DNA of 64,000 bases, from contig VWZW01004706.1 in assembly GCA_013397115.1 (NCBI GenBank), positions 166,661 through 230,660 on the forward strand. Reading direction: 5' to 3'. The notes beneath the pieces were generated by a model, which saw nothing but the letters and a program-made list of their open reading frames with translations, was not told where the DNA came from and searched no databases. Position 1 is the stretch's first letter. Every line of letters begins with the position of its first letter. The stretch comes from Edolisoma coerulescens. Lineage: Eukaryota; Chordata; Aves; Passeriformes; Campephagidae. Made by a program: the position numbers and the translations under genes. Of this stretch, positions 26,101 to 36,775 are shown one piece after another.

Positions 26101-29100
26101 GGAGGCTGGTGACGAGTGACATTCTTGAGGGGTCGGGGTTGGGACCAGGCCTGTTCACCATCATTGCTAGGGACATGGACCGTGGGATTGAGTGCACCCT
26201 CTGCAGGTTTGTGGATGGCATCAAACTGTGTGGTGCAGTCAACAAGCTGGAGGGAAGGGATGCCATCCAGACGGACCTTGACAGGGCAGAGCTGGGCCCA
26301 TGTGAACCTCATGAAGTTCAATAAGGCCAAGTGCAAGGTCCTGCCAGCTGGGTCATGGCAGTCCCAATCACAAGTACAGGATGGGTGGAGAATGGATTGA
26401 GAGCAGCCCTGCTGAGAAGGATTCAAGGGTGTTGGTACACAGCAAGAGCCCTTGGTCTGTGCACCAGAGGCTGGCTGACTTGAGAAAATCCCCCCCCACC
26501 ACCCATGCTTTAATATCTGTAAGACAAATTTGGAGGGGAGTTGGTTTTTAAATTTCTGTTATCTGTCTTCTTGCATGTTATGAAGAGGTTTCCTATAATG
26601 TGGGGAGAATGTTTCTTTAATTAAAGCTGATTGGCGTTTCTTTAGCTGTTCAACACTTATTTATAACTTCATTGAACTCTAAGGTACTTATATGAAAAAT
26701 TCTATCACTGACTTTTTATTTTGGCTTCATTTTTTTTAGGGAAGGAGTGAGTGAAACTGTGGAACAAACAATTGTTTCTTCTCAGTCAAGGTTGAGGAAA
26801 ATCCATTCTTTTTGTTTATATTTATGAAAAAATTCTGCAAGTGTTTTGTGGAGTGCCTCTACTTAGCTGGAGAATTTTGATTCACCAGTTGTCAATCCTC
26901 TGTGAAAATACTTGTGGATGTCTGCTAGAACATGGCTCAAATAAAAATTTCTGGAAATCTCATTTCATACATGCTGAGCAGTGACTTTTTAGGGATTAGC
27001 TACTTAAGTACACAATGGTGTTGAATGTGCTGATTCTCACTGGAGGTGTACAGCAAGAATCCCCTGTAATTGCTCATTTTGCTTGCTAAGACTCTGTCAT
27101 GTGGCTTGTTGTAGCCCGCAGAGAGTGATTTCTGTGCTCCAGAGCCCTGCTGGCCTGGCAGTCAGGAAGCAGAAGAGTCTAACAGGAATGTACTGAAAGT
27201 ACTGGTACCCACTCCTAATGCAGTCAGAGTAAAGTTCAAACATATTTGAATCTCTTGCTTTGTAAACTGTTTGCCTTGTACCTCTGACTCCATGTCCCAA
27301 ATCATATTATTCTTTGACTTGATTGAATTCTGTGCTTTTTTATCTCTCCCATTATAAGGTGTTAATCTGTATTAACCGCATCCATCTGATGCACAAGTTT
27401 ACCTGTTTTCAGTTAAATCTACACCATCTTCCTCTTTAGTATATATTCATCTGTATCTGCATACTTTTTTTGGGGTGCAATATACTTTTAAAATTTGGTT
27501 TTAGGACTGAACTACTTCTTTAGTTTATATTCAGCTGTTAGTATTCCTGGTTTGTTGCCTTTTACCCTAATTTTTCATGAACCTTCTTGCCCTCTAGCAG
27601 AGCTCTAATTATCAAGTGTTTACCTTTGACAGTAAAATTAACTGAAAAGTCTTCATAGTGATGCTTTACTGTTTCCCAGTAGACTCTTTGATTGTTCACT
27701 TATTAGTCTTTGCCTGTTTATGTATTACGGGAAGATGGGAGTCTTGTAAACATCAGTTTGTTGATGTGGTGAAAAATGGTGTCCTTAAAGTAATTTTTGG
27801 TAATAATACCTATCAATTTTGTAGGAGACTTCCAACTTAAGAGGTCCTGACCCATTCTGGGGCATTTTATTAAGTTAACTATTAGTAGACATTTGTTCCC
27901 TGTTTTATCTAAAGGAAGAAAAATTGCAGTCAGCATATACAATTTATATACAGTTGACTCACTTGAATCAATACAGGTAACACAGCTGAAGTCTTACGAT
28001 GGAGGTTGAGATTAGAGTGAAGTTTAGGGGTTTTGGGGGAGCCATACTGTATGTACAAAGCTCTGATTATGGAAGAAAGTTGATAGATGACTGCAGTTTT
28101 CAGAGGGTGCTTCAGCTGTTATAAGAGTTGCTGCTACAAAAAAGGTGCTGTTGCCCCTAAATTCCACATGCTTTATCTTTCATGAATTGATTCTTAGCAG
28201 TAGCCTAAAAGAATGCAAAAAATGAGGGAGTTAGTTTTCTGCTGGCTGAAGTAGTTGAACCAGTTTTCCACAGCATCACACAGGTACAAAACCATATGAT
28301 AAGGAAGGCAGTATCAGTGAGCAGGCAGTGGACTGGGCTGATCCCTTTCAGCAGCAGTGTCTGATAAACCAGATCTGCCACCTTGTGAGACTTCCCTCTG
28401 GGGATCTGTCTGACAGATGGGCACCAATACTGAAGCATTGGCAAAGCAGAGAGGAGAGAAGCGAGCAGGAGGAACGGCAGACAGTTTGACTAGGGATACA
28501 GACCACATCCTTTGCATGATGTTCTAGGAGGGACTGCTTGTACTCCCAGTTTCAGAAGATACACTAATTAAATGGCAGCTTTCTCATGGTGGAAAAAAAG
28601 TACTTTATAAGCTAGGAGGGGCTAAAGGAAAAGAATCTGTGCTCTGGGATTGAGCTCTTAAGATACCCGTTGGAACAGACCATGATGGCTTTTCAATAGT
28701 TTGCCAGTTGATGGATTAATATGTATGTTTAATTTCACTTTTTACAGATTCTTTTAGGTGATTGCACAGGGCATTGCTGCACAGGTTTTCACAACCTAAA
28801 ATGGAAGATACAGGAGAAAATTTATTAATTGCTGTTCTGATAGGCATACTCTGTGCTGTCATAGTCAAGCTGCTATGAGAACAGTCTGTATTTCTACTTC
28901 AGAGAATACTGAAATGGCATCTTGAGAAGTTTCTGCTTTGTTTCCCATTGACATTTTTGAAAAAGTAATAGACTGCAGCATCCAACCTGGTCCTCTAATT
29001 CTAACATCTGATGTTACAGTTGCAGTCAGTAATAGTGCTCTCTTCCTTGATAGTGGTCTCCTTTTTTTTTTAGCTGTCCCATGGCATTTCACTGAATTTT

Positions 29101-32100
29101 TTTTTTTAACCTGGTTTTGAGTGTACACCTGCTTCTATCAGTCAACTTTGATTTTCAAAGATCACCTACTGCAGGCTCAAGCTCAACCCATCAGGCAGAG
29201 AAAGAAGCAAAGGTGGCAGGAGGCATGAATGTGATGTTCCTGAAAAACCTCGAGCATTAAAGGGAGGCATTCTAGAGGTGGAAGCAGGGTCAAGTTACCT
29301 GAGGGGAGTATAAATACACTCTTTGGGCATGCAGGGATGGGGTTAGGAAGGATTAAACCCACCTAGAGTGAAATGTGGTGAGCAACAAGAAAGGTTTCTG
29401 CATGTACACCAGCAGCAGAGAGAGTATGAAGAAGATGGAGCCTGACTCTTCTCGGGGTGCTCAGTGAGTGAATGGGCAAGAGGCAATGGGCACAAACTGA
29501 AACAGAAGAAATATAATTTAAAAATAAGAACAAATGTATTCACCATGAGGACAGTCAAGCCCTGGAACAGGTTTTCCAGAGAGATTGTGGATTCTCCAGC
29601 TGTGGAAATACTCAAAACCTGGCTGTCCATGATCCTTGGCAATCTGCTGAGGGTGACCCTGCTTTGAGCAGTGGGGTTGGACTAGATGGTCTCCAGAGGT
29701 CCTTTCCAGCTGTAAAGGCTGTGTAATTCTGTGAATTCTGGATGTTGTGTTATTTCTTTTTCCAATGACACAGGGAAAAGTAGTTTAAAGGTTTGAGAAT
29801 ATAATCAGGTCAGGTACATTTATAAACCTAGAAAATTTTAGAAGTAGTACTTTTATGTAGAGCGTTAACATCATAAAAATGAAATACAGAGCTTCTGCCA
29901 GTGGATTGATGCTGTAAGACCATATCAGTACTGTGTTTTCATACTTTGCATAACTTAATAGTTTTACATAAAACAAGTCTCCGCTGTGGTGAGGAGTCAG
30001 CTTACTGATGTGTCATCTGTACTTACTGACCTTCCTTTGACATCCCTTGCAAGGAAGGTAATTGTGCTGGGATGTGGGTCTTTCTCCAGGTGCTCTGTAA
30101 GACTGTAAGTGATTCCCAGCTGATTCAGAGACTGGCCCATGTATTGTGGCAATGTCTGTGAGTGTGGCAACAGGAGATGGTGTTCAGGGAGAGCATAACA
30201 TGGCTGGTGCCTGGGGCCTCTTCCCCTAACATCAAGAATCATTGTTTTGAGGTATTAGAGGGTGCACCCCTTTAAATAGGGGGTATTCATTTATGGATCT
30301 CCTGTTTGAATTTGTCTAATTCTTCTTGTGATGGTTCCCAGCATTTTTTGGCTATACAGCTGCTGCATGCCAAACTGATGGTTCCAGGGAATGGTAACTT
30401 CAAGATCTCCTTCCTGAGCTGTGCCTGCCAGCTGATACAGTTGTAACTGTTCCAGCTGCACTTGTCGGTCGGTTAAAAGTGTTTAAAGAACTCTGAAAAG
30501 GAACATGGAAATGCAGCAGGCTGTTCTAAGGAATTTGTTCAGTATGTGTCAGGTACATGACAGTAGTAGTCAAAAAACAAGATTGTTGTCTTAAAAACAG
30601 TTCAGTAGTTACAAGAAAAGCTTCTGGAAGTGTGAAATATGTATTTGACCTCCTCCTTCGCTAAGGTTTAAATTCTGGAGTATGCTACCACTGAGAAGAC
30701 AATCAGGAGTGAGGTGTTTGCTCCTGGTTGGTGGAGTGAAAAGATGATTCAGGAGATCAGTTCCGGCACGGGCAGGTGTAGAAGAGGAGGCATGGTAGGC
30801 AGAGGTTCTGGTTTTACTCTTGCACTTCTGTGGTTTCTCTCAGCCTAGTCTGTTTAATGTGCAGTAGGCTTTGTGCAACGAGTTGTATCACATATTGGCG
30901 AACTATGGTTTACTTGGACATTGGTGTTCTTCTGCAGATTATCCTGACAGTGTTTCCTTTGGAAACCCCAAATAAGTAAGTGGTGGAAGTGTATGTTAAA
31001 CATTTAGTGTACATTTCTCCTAAGGACTAGTTGAGAGAAGAATAAATCAGTTACAATCTGGTTATTAGCCTTGTATGTACCTACCAAATGCCATGGATAT
31101 GGAAGGAATGGTACAATGTGTACATAGATAGTGATTTACATACAGGTAGAAAGAGTGCAGAGCTTGTGAAGTTTTATCCAAAGACCTGCATATGCCATCT
31201 GCTCAACAACAAATAGAAATTTTCTCCTAATTGTTCTTAAAGATATCTGTGAATCAGAATTAGACTAATGAAATTTTTAAAAATCTAAAGTTTAAAAGTA
31301 TGAAAAGCTTCTGGCTAGGTATAGGTGCTTTTCTTTTTTTTTTTTCTGATTGGAGGATTGCTTGGGTATCCAAACAGTGCAGTAAAGGTTGGGATTGCAT
31401 TGGCAAAGGATGTCTGATGTTCTAGATTAAAGGTGTATGTATAGGTATATCCTTTTTGTTACATTGAATGTGTGGGTATAAATTCTTCTCTCCAAGCAGT
31501 CTTTCATCAATGTTGTTCTTTAAAGGCACATATAATTTTAATTAAGCCTGTTCTATGTCTTAAATTGCTATCTGAAAACTAGTAACAAGGTGGTTCTATT
31601 TTTTTATAATCAGCAAATTTATTAGGTGGAAATGACTTGATGAAACATCATTATTGAAAGAAGACAGCCGGAAATAATAGAATTTTAGTAAGATAACAGA
31701 TGATAAAGTCATGGAATGGCTTGGGTTGGGTGAGACCTTAAAAATCATCTAGTTCAACCCTCTTGCCATGGGCAGGGACACCTTCCACTAGACCTGGTTG
31801 CTCAAAGTCCCATCCAGCCTCTACCAGGTATGAGGCATCCACAACTTCTCTGGGCAACCTGTTCCAATGCCTCACCACCTTCATAGTAAAGAATTTCTTC
31901 CTAATATTTAATCTAAACCTACCCTCCTTAAGCTTAAGGCCACTCTTCCTTGTCCTTTTACTACATGCCCTTGCCAAAAGCTCCTGCTTGTCTTGACAGC
32001 TGTGGTTGTGTTTTGATTATTATACTTCATAATGTATCATATTTTTGAAACGTAGTCAAGTAACACTGACAGACTATGCCTGCCATTCTTACTGGATCCT

Positions 32101-35100
32101 CTGAAGAACAGCAGCAACTTTCACATTCTGTGCTCGACACACAAGTGTTTATTTTTGCAAGCATGCTATCAAAGTAAAAATAATCTATACCTAGTTATTT
32201 TGCCTTGAGGGAGGGAGAATCAAACCTTTAATAAAGTTAAAAAAGTAATTTATGCTGCATGCTTAATGGTCACAGTAAATTTAGAGAACATATGGTAGTG
32301 CACCAGTGCCACATCTTACATTTCACTGGTGAGCCAATGCTCTTACCCTTCTTGCTTGCAGGGCTGGAAGTTGTAGTTTTGGGGTTACAAAGAGGGACAA
32401 TATGTGTAGAGCAGGTTAAAGCTAAAAGAGTTTCATAATGCATGTGGCTGTCCGGTCTGTTGTGACTCTTTCTAGAAATGACAGTTTGTTTTATTTCTTG
32501 TCTACTGAAGCCCTTTAGACTGTCTTTAAACCTGCCTGGATTCCCTTCTTACTGTGATACATTAAAATGGAGCCCAGCTGTACTCAGTGACATCACAAAA
32601 CCACCAAGGATTTGCATTGTTTGCTCAGCAAGGAAGAGCTCTTGCTGCAGAAACCGGACTGGCTCTTTTCCCAAGCATGGCCATCCCCTCTGCTGCTGTG
32701 TTGGGTCACTTCATTGCCAGCGGCACCGCACGCAGGAGACACAGCTACTGCTGCCTGTCAGCCCCAGCGTCGCAGTGGCAGTCCCACTCTGTGCCTCTGT
32801 CACTCCCACTGATGAGGATTTACTTCTCTGTGTAGGTCCAAGGTGCAAGTTTCCGGGGTTGGAAGGAAGTGACGTCTATGTTCAATAAAGATGATGAACA
32901 GCAGTTGCTAGCAGGATGCAAGTCTCCAAAATCCAAAGGGTGAGTAAAACCATTTGGTCTATCTGCTATTAAAATACACTCACTGGAACAGAAAATAGCT
33001 GTGCAAAGTAATGGAGCTGGACACCGAGAAACAGTAGCGTTCAACTGCTGGAAGTCAAATCGACAGAGAAAGATTTATGGGCAAAGCTCTGTATACGTTA
33101 AGCTTACAATGAATAAGGCATGCTGTGTTAGGAAAGGACAGATGCTGTTTTAAACATTTTTAGGTTTTTCAGGAAGAAAAAGGAATTTAGCTGCATAATA
33201 ATTTTTTTACTGTAAAGTAGTAAAGGCTTGTGAGTAAAAGGGTCATTCTCACACTCTCACTTTCCTCTTAGGGATTAATTATGGTTGAGTTTACAAATTC
33301 CCTTTTTTACATGCCTTACTCTCTCTTTTGAAGTCTTACTACACCTAGAAAGGTTAAGTGGAGTAGCTGTAGTAGGATCTGTCGGCGCTGAGGTGGGTTT
33401 TTGGCACAGTTGTGCTGCCGGTGTGGTGAGAGCAGTTCCCTGGACAGAGCACTCTTCCAGGACAGGCCGTCTTTCTGTTACGTGTAGGCTTTACCTCCAC
33501 GTGCTACCTCACTGCCTTGGTTACAAACCAGATATGCCACACATCAGTAGATCTGTTCCTGCCGAATAGTACCATTGATAAGACTTGCTGTAGCAGGCTT
33601 TGTCTCCAGTTTCCTTTGAAATTAATATGTCTCAGAATGCAAGTGTATGTATATGCGTGTAGGGGGTGTATGTATAGAAATAAACCATTTAGAATATAAA
33701 TCCATGTATTTTATTTCCACTTGAGCCTGTTCCATAAAACTTCCCAAAAGCTCCCAGCTGCTATCCCTGTGCAATTTTATGGGTGTTATTAAGATGCTAG
33801 GCTCCTGTAATAATGCTTTGCAATTGATGCTGAATATAAGAATCAAGTAAAACAGAGAAGAGAGCAGAAGTATGGTAAGAGAGTTACCACCAATGTAGAA
33901 ACTATTTTGTAATTACTATGAGAACTTCCTGTTTTTTAAGTTAGGGATATTTTTCTTTAATTATATGTCACGATTTTTACTTCACTTTTAAAGACAAGTG
34001 CAACTTTTATGTATGCTGTTCACAAAATACAAGAAAAGTGTTTGGAATCTATGGCTGGTGTTAGCAAGATGAAAATTCTGAGGAATCATAAATTCAAAAT
34101 TCAGTAAAGGAAAAATGATTTTTAAAGGTATTGGTTGAATTGCTTCTGCTTAAATATGATAGAGCTAAGCTTTCATTAACAGAACAAAGCTGTTTTAATA
34201 GAAATGTTTGAAAAAGATTCTGTGGTGGGTTTAGTTGTGGCTAAGGCGTTTATATGCTACTACAGATAATGTTTTCAATTTGCTTTTTAGCTCATTGAAC
34301 CCTGAAGGTTGTGTGTTTCACCCCTGGTGTTCAACATTTCCTTGTGGCCCATTATTTGATTATATACATAATCCTGCTTATAAAGTTATGCATAAACATT
34401 TGACATTCTGTAATTTAAATATTTCACACTGCAAAATTATTCAGCTTGAAGATTCTTAATGGCATAAGAGAAGTAATAATATGAGTAGCCTTTCAAATGT
34501 CTGAGAGAGAAGTTACAGTTATTTTTTGGGTTTGGGAGGGGGATTTTGAGAGTTCTTACCAGAAATACAAAACAGCTGTTTTCACAATATTGTGTGGATC
34601 TTTATGAAAATATTAATAAAAAGCCTGGTATCTTTAAAGATCTAATACTGTGTACATCAACTATTTTAGGGTATAAGGTTTAACTGGCGAGGTGGTAACA
34701 GGTATATGAAACTGAGTAACATAGTGAATGTTAAAGCTGGTGTTAGAATATTTTCATATTCCTTCTACTATCATACTCCTGGGTTTTTTTTTTTTAATTT
34801 GTTTTTGGTTGGTTGGTTGGTTTGGTTAAAGTCCTAAATTGTTCTAATACATGCTTGAATACTTTGTACATTTCCAAAGGCAGCTCTGTGGAATTCACCC
34901 CACAGGAACAGGGCGGAGGATAGTGGTATGTGAATTCTTTTGTAATAGGAAATGACCATACTCAGTCCTCTTCTGATTTATCACTGCAAGATTCTACTGT
35001 GTTTAGGATTATGTGTATGTGAGGGTGTTTTTCCTGAAGCTGACAGTAATGGATGTGCTGCCACAGGCTGACAATGATTAGCATTCCTTACTGTGAAACA

Positions 35101-35532
35101 TAATTTAATTGGATTTAGTTTATTAATAACTACTACATACATTGTTAAATCAAGAAATTAATCACCACATCATTGTTATTTTCTAGAACAAACCTAAAAT
35201 TAAAGGAAGAGATGAAGTCTGAAAGGAAGCCAGGTTTTTGGGACAGTTTGGTGATAAAGCAGAATGTTCCATCTAGGAAACCAGATGAGATTGAGGGATG
35301 GGAACCACCACAGATTACCACTGCTGACTCTACCAGTGATGCAGCAACTCCTCTAAGTGACTATACAGCCTGGTCAGGCTGGGAAGATGAAACCAAAGGC
35401 TCCACAAAATACACAAACCTGGCCAGCTCAGGAAACAGTTCCAGGTGGAGTATCAAATCAGCTGGAAAGCTGGTTAGTATTAGACGTCAAAGCAAAGGTA
35501 ACCTTACTGACAACTGGGAAGAACTAGAATGA
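10940..35532 (+). CDS. TDRP: TDRP, testis development-related protein, complete three-exon coding region
   Basis: The coding sequence joins 10940-11047, 32836-32939 and 35187-35532 into one 185-residue frame, matching the usual length of vertebrate TDRP. It starts MWKLNKSSKVLLDD, then has an acidic run (EEEE) and a Pro/Ala-rich stretch. The conserved block ASFRGWKEVTSMFNKDDEQ follows, then FWDSLV, KPDEIEGWEPP, WSGWEDETKGSTKYTNLAS, NSSRWS and a basic tail with SIRRQSKGNLT. All introns are GT-AG, with phases 0 and 2. The family has no known catalytic domain, and no signal peptide or membrane segment is visible. In mammals TDRP is linked to spermatogenesis and sperm motility; that role is taken from the family and is not shown by this sequence. 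The start is chosen because gcccgccATG is a fair Kozak context and the opening residues fit the family. FBXO25 lies downstream on the opposite strand. Identity is very secure. Confidence 0.96.
15949..15968. repeat. (ATT)n microsatellite
   Basis: An uninterrupted run of about six ATT triplets (tattattattattattatt) lies in TDRP intron 1. Confidence 0.85.
25014..25412 (+). mobile_element. CR1 LINE 3' end, sense orientation
   Basis: The segment follows the familiar avian CR1 3' end: a stretch like ...gggggtgtttagcttggagaaaaagaggctcaggggagacc, then a ...ggttggacatcaagaggaatttcttcac block, then gggctgcccagagaggttgtggagt, then ggttggactcgatgatctcagaagtcttttccaacct. It ends in the octamer-type tail atgattccatgattc. 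It is 5'-truncated and non-coding, sits in TDRP intron 1, and is on the same strand as the gene. Confidence 0.9.
25556..26440 (+). mobile_element. CR1 LINE internal fragment, reverse-transcriptase region, degraded
   Basis: The DNA follows the CR1 ORF2 reverse-transcriptase region. Fragments include ELVEEVAKPLSSILEKLWQS, GEVPTDWK, a ...cttcactaagggcaaatc... segment, a ...gagacatggatttgacagatgg... segment and DRGIECTLCRF. Stops and frameshifts break it into several pieces. The polymerase motif usually written FADD reads FVDG here, so the enzyme is dead. The CR1 match fades around 26440 before the 3' end is reached. It is a separate insertion from the 3'-end copy just to its left, because the order would otherwise be reversed. 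Confidence 0.9.
29428..29743 (+). mobile_element. CR1 LINE 3' end, sense orientation
   Basis: It begins around gaagaagatggagcctgactcttctc and continues through aagaggcaatgggcacaaactgaaac, a ...caagccctggaacaggttttccagagagattgtgga... block and ggggttggactagatggtctccagaggtcctttccagc, ending gtaattctgtgaattctg. This is the typical order of a 5'-truncated CR1. Open frames across it on both strands are remnants, not genes. Confidence 0.88.
31707..31996 (-). mobile_element. CR1 LINE 3' end, antisense orientation
   Basis: On the + strand it starts with the inverted tail (gtcatggaatggcttgggttgg), then ...atctagttcaaccctcttgccatgggcagggacacc..., ...ctctgggcaacctgttccaatgcctcaccacc... and ...aagaatttcttcctaatatttaa. 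Read on the - strand this is a CR1 3' end that is 5'-truncated near 31996. It lies in TDRP intron 1, antisense to TDRP. Confidence 0.9.
32836..32939 (+). CDS. TDRP: TDRP coding exon 2
   Basis: The acceptor ttctctgtgtag precedes GTC CAA GGT GCA AGT, read VQGASFRGWKEVTSMFNK, then DDEQQLLAGCKSPKSK plus two bases of a Gly codon. The donor is gtgagt. This is the most conserved part of the family. Open frames running through this exon in other phases are shadows. Confidence 0.96.
32940..35186 (+). other. TDRP: TDRP intron 2 (2.2 kb)
   Basis: The intron runs from GTGAGT at 32940 to the acceptor ttttctag ending at 35186, phase 2. It contains a T run followed by a short (TTGG)n tract near 34785-34828. 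No repeat family or gene was recognised. Confidence 0.85.
34785..34828. repeat. T run plus (TTGG)n low-complexity tract
   Basis: About eleven T residues are followed by ttttggttggttggttggtt in TDRP intron 2, about 360 bp upstream of exon 3. Confidence 0.85.
35187..35532 (+). CDS. TDRP: TDRP coding exon 3 with stop
   Basis: The acceptor ttattttctag precedes the last base of the split Gly codon and TNLKLKEEMKSERKPGFWDS. The frame then passes KPDEIEGWEPP, a Ser/Thr-rich linker, SGWEDETKGSTKY, SSRWSIKSAGKLVSIRRQSK and the C-terminal NWEELE before TGA at 35530-35532. An open frame upstream of 35187, starting at an ATG at 35173, is intronic read-through and not a real start. Confidence 0.96.
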
Positions 35533-36775
35533 TACTGGTAATGTGAAATACTTAATAGGTAAGAAGAGAAAGGTTCCATGATTTACTCATATGTTTAAAC
35601 CAAAATCAAATCTGCTCAATATTGCACCTTTTTACAGTACTTTGTTTTATTCAGATTGTTACAAATTTTTGCTCACCTGATAGTAAATTTTCTTATTACA
35701 TTGTTAATAGCTATGTTTTCCACACTGAAAAAAAGTAGAGAATCTATTTTGTGCCTATATTTCACATTCAGACTCTGCAGTATGTCAGATTGTTGGTTTT
35801 ACCAAAAAAAAAGTAATTCCTTAGTGAATGTATACACTGGTTGTAAATTTGACTGCCTTATGTAGGAACTTCCACTAGCTTGAGGTCCTGTTTCTTTTCT
35901 GGTATTTGAGGGCCATTCAAAATTTTAGTTTTGATGCTGTCCATTGTTAACTAAGAATACCAGTCTGTGGCTTGCAGGGAGAATGCTTGTACTTAGTACT
36001 GTTTTCCAAATCTTCAGCCTCAGCATTTGCTTCAGCTTGTGCATACAAGATGCTTCCTGTCACATTGTGCTGTACTGTGTGTGACATGGGAAAATACTAT
36101 TCTAATGTAATTCCTTCCATTACAGGATTGTCACCAACAGTTGGGTCAAATGGCTCTTCCAGAGTTGGGGTCTTTTTGTGTTTTGGGGTTTTTTCCCCGT
36201 TTGTTTGGGGGGGGTTTGTGTTTTGGTTTGGTTTTTTTTTCCCTGTGATTTTTTTGGTTGTTGTTTTTTGGTTTGTTTTGTTTTTTTTCTTTTAATATTG
36301 AACTTTTTTTGACAAAGCTAAGTTTCTCAGTTTTTAAGGTGCATGTTATGCCAAAAAATAGAAATTATTGAAAATTTGGAAAACAGCACTGAGTAAAGTG
36401 TAAGATGATCTCGATATTCTGGGGGGATATTGAATCTGGTTATAGGAATAAGTTGCTTCTTATGGAAGGGCATATGTTTTCATTTTTTTACAATAGCTGA
36501 TCCTTGTTCTACAAACAACTTTTTTGGTTTTGACTGTGTTTTTCCTTTCTTCCCACTGCATAAGCAATGATTGAATTATACTCTGGCATTTTCAGGGTAG
36601 CTGAGTAACTGAGCCGTTGCAAGTATGTGCATGCACACAACTTCTGAAGCATTTTTGTTGAAATGTTCCATCTTATTAGCTACTGATACTTTGGACTTTT
36701 GGTAAAAGAAGGTGAAATGTTAAACTTGAGATTTGAAATGTATATATGACTAATAAAAGTGCCTCTTTTTAGCAT
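35533..36775 (+). other. TDRP: TDRP 3' UTR (inferred) with polyadenylation signal
   Basis: No further splice evidence follows the stop at 35532. An AATAAA at 36752-36757 is followed by a T-rich downstream element (gtgcctctttttagc), so cleavage is placed near 36775. A second AATAAA at 38313-38318 could extend the UTR. The UTR contains a G/T-only tract at about 36165-36293 that generates a spurious open frame. The UTR limits are inference. Confidence 0.6.
36165..36293 (+). repeat. G/T-only low-complexity tract in TDRP 3' UTR
   Basis: The tract is almost purely G and T, broken by two ccc stretches, and includes an eight-G run (36209 region) and repeated ttttggttt and gtttgtttt words. It lies in the inferred TDRP 3' UTR, so the RNA would be U/G-rich. 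Confidence 0.8.

Larger units (their letters stand above)
11048..32835 (+). other. TDRP: TDRP intron 1 (21.8 kb)
   Basis: The intron runs from the donor gtagga at 11048 to the acceptor tgtgtag at 32835. It is mostly unique AT-rich sequence. Recognisable contents are CR1 fragments at about 25014-25412, 25556-26440, 29428-29743 and 31707-31996, an ATT triplet run near 15949-15968, an 18-base T run at 21412-21429 and AT-rich simple sequence near 22018-22075. No other protein gene was recognised inside it. Confidence 0.85.

Noticed and set aside
25572..26426. Open frames of 82-143 codons at this locus, possibly a gene.
   Set aside because: They are broken pieces of a CR1 reverse-transcriptase region and its antisense.
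35173..35186. An ATG upstream of TDRP exon 3 that extends the open frame to 119 codons.
   Set aside because: It is intronic. The acceptor at 35185-35186 and the split Gly codon shared with exon 2 show the true structure.
35972..36295. A 107-codon + frame after the TDRP stop.
   Set aside because: Its C-terminal half is Phe/Val/Gly-rich because of the G/T tract. It is a 3' UTR artefact.
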